A DNA stretch of 11,903 nt from Sulfuricurvum sp. IAE1 (GTDB lineage Bacteria; Campylobacterota; Campylobacteria; Campylobacterales; Sulfurimonadaceae), in contig CAMBHX010000045.1 of NCBI GenBank assembly GCA_945867285.1, positions 1 through 11,903 on the forward strand, in the 5' to 3' direction. Positions within the stretch are counted from its first letter, which is position 1. Each line of letters begins with the position of its first letter. Made by a program: the position numbers and the translations under genes. Shown here piece by piece: positions 6,349 through 11,903 of this stretch. The notes under the pieces are model-generated. The model made no database searches. It was not told where the DNA came from and saw only the letters and a list, made by a program, of their open reading frames with translations.

Positions 6349-7113
6349 TTATTTTTGCCCAAATGAGGCGAGTAATGCCTCGATATCATCGCTGGTAACA
6401 ACATCCTGGGTATCTATATCACCATGAATATGTACAGCAGATGTAACTCGCTTGGAATCGTCGATTTTTCCTGCAAAAAGATGGTTCATATAGGTTGAAA
6501 GGGCACGCATGACATTGATAACACGTTCAATCTTTTGGCGATGAATATCTTGATATTGCATAATTTCCATAATATTCATAATATTATCACCACTATCTTG
6601 AAGCATCCCAGTGAGGATTTCAGCGTGTTTTTTAGCAGTATTATTATGATCAAGTTGCGTTTTAAAAGCATTGACATGTGGAAATTTAACACTTAGAGTA
6701 TTAAAGAGGGCTATATTGCCATTAATGATACTAAAAATTTCTTTAATGGATCCTTCTCCATCTGCTAATTCATTGCTGATAGTTTCAATGATATCAAAAA
6801 TCTCAGTCGCTTTTTTTTCGCTCTCTTTGGTCACGTCGTCAAGCTGATGGACCATTTTGTTGTCATCAGTTGGCGGAGGAGGTGGCCAGCTGTGCATTGC
6901 TGATACACGATAACCGTGAGGATCGTCAATGCTATTTAAGCTTCCAAATTCTTCGTAATTTAAGCTCCCAAATTCTTGGTGATTTAAGCTTCCAAATTCT
7001 TCGTTTACAGAGGAATCGTTATCAATCTTATCCATATCTTCTAAAGAGATTTGAGGCTCTTCGTCCATACCCATCTCTTCATTCATCAGTGCATCGAGTT
7101 CTTCTTGAGTCAT
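6349..7113 (-). CDS. cheZ: CheZ, CheY-phosphate phosphatase (Campylobacterota type)
   Basis: Protein phosphatase that dephosphorylates CheY-P and so ends the signal to the flagellar motor. The 254 residues match the remote CheZ of Helicobacter and Campylobacter: a helical stretch (about 95-215) contains NIMEIMQYQDIHRQKIERVI (180-199), with Asp189 and Gln193 in the D-x3-Q spacing of CheZ catalytic residues. The C-terminus, TSDDIEALLASFGQK, resembles the CheY-binding tail of CheZ, and the N-terminus, MTQEELDALM, is a second similar peptide. Between them lie three tandem 8-residue repeats ending in EFGSLN (37-60) and a WPPPPP linker (76-81). I chose the ATG at 7113 because AAGG lies about 9 nt upstream and its product begins with the acidic motif; the longer frame would run back across the promoter and into hisK on the other strand. 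Confidence 0.9.
   Translation of the reverse strand: MTQEELDALMNEEMGMDEEPQISLEDMDKIDNDSSVNEEFGSLNHQEFGSLNYEEFGSLNSIDDPHGYRVSAMHSWPPPPPTDDNKMVHQLDDVTKESEKKATEIFDIIETISNELADGEGSIKEIFSIINGNIALFNTLSVKFPHVNAFKTQLDHNNTAKKHAEILTGMLQDSGDNIMNIMEIMQYQDIHRQKIERVINVMRALSTYMNHLFAGKIDDSKRVTSAVHIHGDIDTQDVVTSDDIEALLASFGQK
6934..7005. repeat. Three 24-bp tandem repeats inside cheZ
   Basis: Three adjacent 24-bp units (6934-6957, 6958-6981, 6982-7005) begin ATTTAAGCTTCCAAATTCTT on the plus strand, the middle unit differing at a few bases. They encode NEEFGSLN, HQEFGSLN and YEEFGSLN in CheZ. The unit length keeps the frame, so copy number could change without breaking the protein. Confidence 0.9.
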
Positions 7114-7118
7114 AATGA

Positions 7119-7169
7119 TTGCCTTACTAAATAATTGCACTATAATAGCATTAAAAAGATAATTTGCAA
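7119..7169. promoter_or_regulatory. Overlapping divergent promoters of cheZ and hisK sharing one -10
   Basis: Plus strand: TTGCCT (7119-7124), 16 bp, TATAAT (7141-7146), giving a start near 7153 and a leader of about 27 nt to hisK. Minus strand: TTGCAA (7169-7164), 16 bp, TATTAT (7147-7142), giving a start near 7135 and a leader of about 22 nt to cheZ. The two -10 hexamers overlap by five bases, and the hisK -35 covers the AAGGCA used as the cheZ ribosome-binding site. The two directions cannot be occupied at once. Confidence 0.7.
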
Positions 7170-7179
7170 GAGGAAACAT

Positions 7180-7959
7180 ATGAAAATTGATCTCCATAAT
7201 CATACAAAATTGTGTAATCACGCTACAGGAAGTGTGGATGAATATGTTGAAGCTGCTATTGAGCGTGGGGTTAGCATTTATGGTTTTTCCGATCATGCAC
7301 CAATGGATTACGATTTAGAGTATCGCATGAGCTTTGATCAGATGGATTTGTATGAGAAGTTGGTTTTGGAAGCAGCAATAAAATATGGCGATAAGATAAC
7401 TGTTTTATTGGGGTATGAAGTAGACTATTTAGCAGGCTACATGGATGATAGAGTTTTGAAACGCCCATGTGACTATCTTATTGGAAGTGTCCATTTTGTA
7501 GATGAATGGGGATTTGACAATCCTGCATTTATTCATCAATATGGGGCAATTGACATGGATGTTCTCTATACTGATTATTTTAATTTAGTAGAAAACATGG
7601 CCAAAACTGGATATTTTGATATCGTAGGACATTTGGATTTACTAAAAGTATTTGGATTTTTTCCCAAAAAAGACATAAGATTACTGGCAAAAAATGCCCT
7701 AATCGCAATCAAAAAAGCGAATATGACAATAGAGCTCAATGTTTCTGGATGGCGAAAACCTGTCAAAGAAGCGTACCCTTCTTTATCTCTTTTGGAAATC
7801 ATTGCAGAACTTGAAATTCCCATTACCTTTGGTTCTGATGCACATCGACCTGATCAAGTAGGGATGTTTAGTGATGAAATTGAGGCGCTGGCAAAGTCTG
7901 TTGGCTACACACACTGTGCCACTTATCGCAACAGGGATAGGGAATTGATTAAATTTTAA
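7180..7959 (+). CDS. hisK: Histidinol-phosphatase, PHP family (HisK type)
   Basis: Removes phosphate from L-histidinol phosphate, the second-to-last intermediate before the dehydrogenase steps of histidine synthesis. The 259 residues carry the PHP-domain metal set in order: His6 and His8 (DLHNHT), His14, Asp38-His39 (GFSDHAP), Glu80 (GYEVDY), His105 (GSVHFVDEWGFDNPAF), His151 (GHLDLLK) and Asp220/His222 (GSDAHRPDQVG). The ELNVSGWRKPVKEAYPS block is typical of the HisK/HisJ subgroup rather than the DNA polymerase PHP domains. I start it at the ATG at 7180, where AGAGGA sits about 6 nt upstream and MKIDLHNHT begins; the longer frame from 7135 would include the promoter. It is isolated from other his genes, lying between cheZ and glnA. 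Confidence 0.93.
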   Translation: MKIDLHNHTKLCNHATGSVDEYVEAAIERGVSIYGFSDHAPMDYDLEYRMSFDQMDLYEKLVLEAAIKYGDKITVLLGYEVDYLAGYMDDRVLKRPCDYLIGSVHFVDEWGFDNPAFIHQYGAIDMDVLYTDYFNLVENMAKTGYFDIVGHLDLLKVFGFFPKKDIRLLAKNALIAIKKANMTIELNVSGWRKPVKEAYPSLSLLEIIAELEIPITFGSDAHRPDQVGMFSDEIEALAKSVGYTHCATYRNRDRELIKF

Positions 7960-7971
7960 CCACTTTTGCTT

Positions 7972-7999
7972 TTGCACATCAGCATTTATTGGTTATACT
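7972..7999 (+). promoter_or_regulatory. Promoter for glnA
   Basis: TTGCAC (7972-7977), 16 bp, TATACT (7994-7999), a good sigma70-type pair in the 74-bp gap after hisK. The expected start near 8006 gives a leader of about 28 nt that contains AGGAG (8023-8027), 6 nt before the ATG. I see no sigma54-type -24/-12 element, so the Ntr-style promoter common for glnA in other proteobacteria is not evident. Confidence 0.6.
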
Positions 8000-8033
8000 G
8001 TTTCACTTTAATTTTTAATCACAGGAGAAGAGT

Positions 8034-9464
8034 ATGGGTAAATTCGTAAACAATGTAGAAGAGTTTTTTGTTTTTTGTAAAGAGAACGATGTTCAGTTTG
8101 TTGATTTTCGCTTCACCGATATGAAGGGAACATGGCACCATGTATCGTATCGCATGAGTGCAGTTAATGCAGGTCAATTTGAGGGCGGTTTACCATTTGA
8201 TGGTTCATCTATTGATGCATGGCAGCCGATTAATAAATCAGATATGTTACTCAAACCAGATGCTGAGTCTGCATTTATGGATCCATTTACAGCTGATCCT
8301 ACCATTATTGTATTTTGTGACGTTTATGACATTTATAAAAACCAAGCTTACGAAAAATGCCCTCGTTCAATCGCTAAAAAAGCTCTTGAGCATTTGGCGA
8401 ATGCAGGTGTAGGTGATGTTGCCTATTTTGGACCTGAGAATGAGTTTTTCGTATTTGATGATGTCAAGATCCGTGACGAAGTAAATTGCTCGTATTATGA
8501 GGTAGATACTGAAGAGGGTGAGTGGAATGATGCTAAATCATTCCAAGATGGTTACAACACAGGTCACCGTCCACGTAACAAAGGTGGATACTTCCCAGTA
8601 GCACCGATTGATACTATGGTCGATTTGCGTGCAGAGATGATGTTGGTATTGGAGCAAGTAGGACTTGAAGTTATTTTGGGTCACCATGAAGTAGCACAAG
8701 GTCAAGGCGAAATCGGTATCGTCTTTGATACTCTTGTAAACGCTGCTGATAATGTTCAAAAGCTTAAATATGTTATCAAAATGGTAGCGCACCTCAATGG
8801 TAAAACAGTTACTTTCATGCCAAAACCTCTTTATGGAGATAACGGTAATGGTATGCATGTTCACCAGTCTATTTGGAAAGATGGTAAAAACACATTCTAT
8901 AAAGAGGGTGGTTACAGCAACTTGTCAGAAGCGGCTTTGCATTACGTAGGTGGTGTATTTAAGCACGCTCGCGCAGTTTCTGCCTTTACAAATCCATCGA
9001 CTAACTCATATAAGCGTCTTATTCCTGGATTTGAAGCACCATCGATTTTGACCTATTCTAGCCAAAATCGTTCAGCATCATGTCGTGTCCCTTATGGTGC
9101 AGGAGAAAAAGCAACACGTATTGAAATGCGTTTCCCAGATTCAACTGCATGTCCTTATTTGGCGTTTACTGCTATGATGTTGGCGGGTATTGATGGTATT
9201 AAAAACAAAACTATCCCTGTTGGACCAATGGATGAAGATTTATTTGAGTTGACACTTGATGAGATTCGTGAAAAGGGTATTCAACAAATGCCACACACAT
9301 TACGTGGAGCCTTGGAGTCATTGATTAGTGACAATGCATTTTTGCAACCGGTTATGACACCAGAATTTATTGATACTTATCAGCACTATAAATTTGAAAC
9401 ACAAGTATGGCCAAATGAAGCACGCCCAACAGCGTACGAGTTTAAATCAACCTATTCTTGCTAA
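8034..9464 (+). CDS. glnA: Glutamine synthetase type I
   Basis: Joins ammonium and glutamate to form glutamine with ATP; a cytoplasmic dodecamer and the main route of ammonium assimilation. The 476 residues are near the family length. Visible motifs: LPFDGSSIDAW (53-63), FGPENEFFVFD (132-142) with metal-binding Glu135 and Glu137, HHEVAQGQGEI (217-227), GNGMHVHQSIW (271-281) with His275, NSYKRLIPGFEAP (324-336), NRSASCRVP (345-353) and EMRFPD (364-369). At the site where the enterobacterial enzyme has the adenylylated Tyr (LYDLP), this protein has DLFELT with Phe404, so it cannot be controlled by that modification. The same Phe substitution is known in Helicobacter pylori. AGGAG precedes the ATG by 6 nt. 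It has its own promoter and is divergent from cheZ beyond hisK. Confidence 0.98.
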   Translation: MGKFVNNVEEFFVFCKENDVQFVDFRFTDMKGTWHHVSYRMSAVNAGQFEGGLPFDGSSIDAWQPINKSDMLLKPDAESAFMDPFTADPTIIVFCDVYDIYKNQAYEKCPRSIAKKALEHLANAGVGDVAYFGPENEFFVFDDVKIRDEVNCSYYEVDTEEGEWNDAKSFQDGYNTGHRPRNKGGYFPVAPIDTMVDLRAEMMLVLEQVGLEVILGHHEVAQGQGEIGIVFDTLVNAADNVQKLKYVIKMVAHLNGKTVTFMPKPLYGDNGNGMHVHQSIWKDGKNTFYKEGGYSNLSEAALHYVGGVFKHARAVSAFTNPSTNSYKRLIPGFEAPSILTYSSQNRSASCRVPYGAGEKATRIEMRFPDSTACPYLAFTAMMLAGIDGIKNKTIPVGPMDEDLFELTLDEIREKGIQQMPHTLRGALESLISDNAFLQPVMTPEFIDTYQHYKFETQVWPNEARPTAYEFKSTYSC

Positions 9465-9478
9465 TACCTGATATTATT

Positions 9479-9514
9479 CACTAAAATGAACTCGTCCATT
9501 TTAGTGGCAGGGAC
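9479..9514. repeat. Dispersed hairpin element, copy 2
   Basis: Stem CACTAAAATG/CATTTTAGTG (9479-9488 and 9497-9506), an 8-nt loop and the tail GCAGGGA, beginning 15 nt after the glnA stop. It matches copy 1 at 4750-4785, with one covarying stem pair and changes confined mainly to the middle of the loop. No T-run follows directly, so it is not a typical terminator by itself. Confidence 0.7.
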
Positions 9515-9584
9515 ATATGTTCTTGCAGTCTACTAAAGCTACCCGTGTCTTTGGGATACGGGAGGATAATCCTCTCACTTTTTT
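9507..9584 (+). terminator. Hairpin cluster after glnA ending in a terminator-like stem and T-run
   Basis: Three hairpins follow copy 2 of the dispersed element. The first pairs 9507-9514 with 9519-9526 (8 bp including two or three G-U pairs, loop ATAT). The second pairs CCCGTGTC (9542-9549) with GATACGGG (9555-9562), 8 bp with one G-U. The third is GAGGA-TAA-TCCTC (9562-9574), followed after TCAC by six T (9579-9584). The last one or two are probably the glnA terminator; the others may form part of a structured 3' end or a small RNA. Confidence 0.5.
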
Positions 9585-9656
9585 CTCACAAAAACCATTT
9601 TTTAAGATTTTTTGCGCCATAATTAGATATTCATTTTTCAAATATAAGGATAAAGT

Positions 9657-10088
9657 ATGCAACGTTCTGGTTTTACTCGCGCAGGTTTGGCGATTTCTCT
9701 ATCAGCAGCGATTGGTTTGGGATACATTGCGTATTTACAATACCGTTTGGCAGAAGTAAATTCTGTTATCGCAACAACGATCTCAGGGGCTCAAAAAGCA
9801 GCTCAAAAAGCTGGTAAGCTCCAAGCTAGCGGTGAGAAAGATATTACGTTAGAAAAAGTAGCTCAGCTAGAGAGTAAAGGGTGGGAGTTGTCAGATGATA
9901 AGAAGAGCTATGACTATAAACATGATGGGGCAGTATATGCGAGCATGACACTTGATCCTCAAACAGGTAAGGTTACTTATCGTATTGATTGTGGAAGCTT
10001 TGAGAGTGACGGTGCTAAACAAGAGTGCTCGGATGTTTTAAGTGGTACAGGTAAAAACTATGTGGATACTAACGACGTTCCATGGTGA
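9657..10088 (+). CDS. Small single-pass membrane-anchored protein, unknown function (possibly pilin-like)
   Basis: I do not recognise this 143-residue protein. The N-terminus MQRSGFTRAG is followed by a hydrophobic segment (about 10-28) that would anchor it in the inner membrane, with the rest in the periplasm. A helical Ala/Gln/Lys stretch (about 30-70) leads into a polar C-terminal domain with a KSYDYKHDGAVYASMTLDP segment and two cysteines, Cys112 and Cys124, spaced to form a disulfide. The layout (short basic leader, G-F-T, long N-terminal helix with IG...QYR, C-terminal Cys pair) is reminiscent of type IV pilin-like proteins. However, the conserved Glu at mature position 5 is Gly and there is an Arg at position 3, so this is only a suggestion. 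AAGGA lies about 8 nt before the ATG. It is monocistronic, between glnA and the convergent pckA. Confidence 0.75.
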   Translation: MQRSGFTRAGLAISLSAAIGLGYIAYLQYRLAEVNSVIATTISGAQKAAQKAGKLQASGEKDITLEKVAQLESKGWELSDDKKSYDYKHDGAVYASMTLDPQTGKVTYRIDCGSFESDGAKQECSDVLSGTGKNYVDTNDVPW

Positions 10089-10101
10089 GTTTTTGCAAGC
10101 T

Positions 10102-10163
10102 CCCTTCGACAAGGGCGCGAATGGAGTGATTTAGTTTCCATTCGTGGTGAGCCTGTCGAACCC
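10102..10163. repeat. REP-like palindromic repeat between convergent genes
   Basis: TTCGACA (10105-10111) pairs with TGTCGAA (10154-10160), and inside it CGAATGGA (10118-10125) pairs with TCCATTCG (10137-10144), giving a long imperfect palindrome. Read on the minus strand the right half is GGTTCGACAGGCTCACCACG, a motif I know from dispersed repeats in many bacteria. It fills the 104-bp gap between the small membrane protein (plus) and pckA (minus), where it could end transcription from both sides. Confidence 0.7.
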
Positions 10164-10192
10164 CATGAATGGTGACAACGAGTGAGGGAGTA

Positions 10193-11779
10193 CTAGTCTA
10201 CTACTCTCGGTCCCGCTGCACTGTAATCAAAACCATTTTTACCATCTGTATACTTGTGGAAATTATTTATAAATAATCCTGCTAAATGGTCACGTTGTTT
10301 TAGGTAGTCTTCACGGCTTGCCCATGCGTTGCTAGGGTTGAGAATTTTAGAGTCTACCCCATTAAGAGTTTTTGGAATCTCAAATCGAAATGTATTGGTC
10401 GTTTCAAACTCACTGTTTGCGATAGAACCATCGAGTATTGCATGGATGCATGCGCGAGTATCTTTGATACTCATACGTTTTCCTACGCCATATCCACCGC
10501 CTGTCCAGCCTGTATTGACAAGATAAACATTGACGCCATGTTTGTCGATTTTTTCGCCCAAGAGCTTCGCATAGACTGTTGGGTGGAGTGGTAAAAATGC
10601 TTCCCCAAAGCATGAACTAAATGTTGCTACAGGCTCCGTTATTCCACGTTCAGTACCGGCAACTTTGGCTGTGTATCCGCTGAGGAAATAATACATTGCT
10701 TGTTCTTTGGAAAGTTTGCTAACTGGTGGAAGGACTCCAAAAGCATCAGCTGAAAGGAAGATGATGTTTTGTGGATGATCCGCTTGAAGAGATGATTGAT
10801 GATTTTCAATGTGTTCAATTGGATAGGAGACACGAGTATTTTCAGTCTTGGAACCATCTTCATAGTTCACCAAACCATCTTCATCGTACACGACATTTTC
10901 TAACAATGCACCTCTGCGGATAGCAGCGTAAATTTCAGGCTCACTGCTTGGATCGAGGTTGATTACTTTTGCATAACAGCCACCTTCGAAGTTAAAGACT
11001 CCTTCATCATCCCAGCCGTGCTCATCGTCACCGATAAGTGCCCGTTTTGGATCGGTTGAGAGGGTTGTTTTTCCTGTACCGCTAAGACCAAAAAAGAGAC
11101 ATGTATCGCCTTGTGGACCCACGTTGGCAGAACAATGCATAGCAAGCTTGCCCTCAAGAGGGAGCCAATAGTTCATCATTGAAAAAATTCCTTTTTTCAT
11201 TTCTCCGCCGTACCATGTACCGCCGATAATACAAAGATTAGCTTCAATGTCAAACAAGACAAATACTTCGGAATTAAGACCATGATTTTCCCATTGGCTA
11301 TTAACTGCTTTACAGGCATTAAGAACGGTAAATTGAGGCTTAAAGGTAGTTAATTCTTCGGATGTGGGACGGATAAACATGTTTTTGACAAAATGAGACT
11401 GCCATGCGATTTCAGAGACAAATCGAATTGAACGTTTGCTAGATGCACTAGACCCGCAAAAAACATCGGTAACATAAAGATCTTTATTGGAAAGTTGCTC
11501 ACGGGCGACAACGAGAAGCTCATCAAAAACAGCTTTATCGATTTTTTTATTGACATCTCCCCATGCAATATATTGATTAGAAGGATCTTGATTAACAAAA
11601 TATTTATCTTTAGGACTACGTCCTGTAAAAATACCTGTGTCAACCGTAGTAGCGCCACTACCAGTCATAACACATTCGCCATTAGCAAGTTCGTGTTTGA
11701 TTAGTTCGTCGAAACTGAGATTATGAAAAATCTCTTGAGTGTTTTTTATCCCTAACGTGCCAATATCTGTAGATATCAT
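10193..11779 (-). CDS. pckA: Phosphoenolpyruvate carboxykinase (ATP)
   Basis: Interconverts oxaloacetate plus ATP with phosphoenolpyruvate, CO2 and ADP, linking the TCA cycle to sugar synthesis; in an autotroph using the reductive TCA cycle it may feed PEP formation. The 528 residues show the ATP-type family: TGRSPKDKYFV (52-62) binds substrate, GGTWYGGEMKKGIFSMMNYW (186-205) includes the metal-binding region, GLSGTGKTTLS (231-241) is the P-loop with Lys237, and LIGDDEHGWDDEGVFNFEGG (248-267) is the second kinase motif. I use the ATG at 11779 because GGAGAG lies about 4-5 nt upstream; the frame extends to a TTG at 11791, but that codon would sit upstream of the ribosome-binding site. The gene is convergent with the small membrane protein and divergent from the frame at 11866. 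Confidence 0.97.
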   Translation of the reverse strand: MISTDIGTLGIKNTQEIFHNLSFDELIKHELANGECVMTGSGATTVDTGIFTGRSPKDKYFVNQDPSNQYIAWGDVNKKIDKAVFDELLVVAREQLSNKDLYVTDVFCGSSASSKRSIRFVSEIAWQSHFVKNMFIRPTSEELTTFKPQFTVLNACKAVNSQWENHGLNSEVFVLFDIEANLCIIGGTWYGGEMKKGIFSMMNYWLPLEGKLAMHCSANVGPQGDTCLFFGLSGTGKTTLSTDPKRALIGDDEHGWDDEGVFNFEGGCYAKVINLDPSSEPEIYAAIRRGALLENVVYDEDGLVNYEDGSKTENTRVSYPIEHIENHQSSLQADHPQNIIFLSADAFGVLPPVSKLSKEQAMYYFLSGYTAKVAGTERGITEPVATFSSCFGEAFLPLHPTVYAKLLGEKIDKHGVNVYLVNTGWTGGGYGVGKRMSIKDTRACIHAILDGSIANSEFETTNTFRFEIPKTLNGVDSKILNPSNAWASREDYLKQRDHLAGLFINNFHKYTDGKNGFDYSAAGPRVVD

Positions 11780-11810
11780 AAGTCTCTCCAACCTTTGTAG
11801 CTCTCTTGTA

Positions 11811-11827
11811 ATAATTGTGCAATTATA
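11811..11827 (-). promoter_or_regulatory. pckA -10 element overlapped by a possible operator
   Basis: On the minus strand TATAAT (11827-11822) is a consensus -10 about 43 nt upstream of pckA; the -35 region (TTCTCG) is weak. A palindrome, ATAATTG-TG-CAATTAT (11811-11826), covers the -10 and the expected start near 11815. Its 7-bp arms and 2-bp spacer suit a dimeric repressor, but such AT-rich palindromes can arise by chance around promoters. Confidence 0.5.
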
Positions 11828-11865
11828 CGATGTTAAATTATAAACGAGAATTAAAGGGGTGAATT

Positions 11866-11903
11866 ATGTTGATGAAGTTCTCAGATAGGCATAGTAGTAA
11901 TCA
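11866..11903 (+). CDS. Start of a partial reading frame at the right edge, unidentified
   Basis: ATG at 11866 with AAAGGGG 6 nt upstream opens a frame (MLMKFSDRHSSN) that runs off the window after 12 codons. TTGTGC (11815-11820), 18 bp and TATAAA (11839-11844) could be its promoter, overlapping the pckA promoter in the opposite direction. The strong ribosome-binding site is the main support. Too little sequence is present to say what it encodes. Confidence 0.45.
   Translation, partial: MLMKFSDRHSSN

Noticed and set aside
6934..7005. CRISPR array
   Set aside because: The repeats are directly adjacent without spacers and lie in frame inside cheZ.
7135..7179. Longer N-terminus for the histidinol-phosphatase
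   Set aside because: It would begin upstream of the -10 element and adds a basic stretch not seen in the family; MKIDLHNHT with AGAGGA is the better start.
7114..7296. 61-residue N-terminal extension of CheZ
   Set aside because: It covers the divergent promoter and the hisK 5' end on the other strand, and the TQEELDALM peptide with its own AAGG is a natural beginning.
8538..8864. Minus-strand frame of 108 codons in glnA
   Set aside because: Shadow of a highly conserved gene; no start signals or domain.
9507..9562. Resemblance to the c-di-GMP-I (GEMM) riboswitch through the AAAGCTAC segment and flanking stems
   Set aside because: The conserved GGCAAACC and GACGCAAAGC blocks of that family are missing and the order of stems does not fit. 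A covariance search would settle it.

Overview
The window looks like chromosomal DNA of a free-living member of the Campylobacterota (Epsilonproteobacteria), probably close to Sulfuricurvum or its relatives. This rests on recognisable proteins and gene order, not on any search. The markers are a remote, Campylobacterota-type CheZ, a DUF3972 protein ending in the YKLMWGKVIE signature, a type-I glutamine synthetase with Phe in place of the adenylylated Tyr, and the block glnA / cheZ / U32 peptidase / purE / DUF3972 / glyQ. I recall the same block in Campylobacter jejuni (Cj0699-Cj0704).

Layout. Positions 1-6222 are all on the minus strand. In transcription order they are a U32-family tRNA-hydroxylation protein (4930-6222, TTG start), purE (4225-4719), DUF3972 (3699-4175), a DUF89/ARMT1-like phosphatase that overlaps it by 4 nt (2845-3702), glyQ (1832-2713) and a RecD2-type helicase cut by the window edge (1-1772). 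cheZ (6349-7113) is also minus. A short divergent promoter separates it from hisK (7180-7959) and glnA (8034-9464) on the plus strand. A small membrane-anchored protein follows (9657-10088, plus), convergent with pckA (10193-11779, minus). A partial plus-strand reading frame begins at 11866 at the right edge.

The genes are mostly housekeeping: translation (glyQ, tRNA U34 hydroxylation), purine synthesis (purE), histidine synthesis (hisK), nitrogen assimilation (glnA), PEP/oxaloacetate interconversion (pckA), chemotaxis signal termination (cheZ) and DNA repair (recD2). Compared with the C. jejuni order I remember, hisK and the DUF89 gene are extra insertions.

No defence system, prophage, CRISPR array, tRNA or rRNA was found. 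The non-coding parts are the more unusual material. A 36-bp hairpin element occurs in two intergenic regions (4750-4785 and 9479-9514) with a compensatory base-pair change, and each copy is followed by further hairpins. The cheZ and hisK promoters share one symmetric -10 element. There are two remnants of widespread palindromic repeats. CheZ carries a FliM-like CheY-binding motif at both ends and three 8-residue tandem repeats. No gap between genes exceeds about 210 bp.
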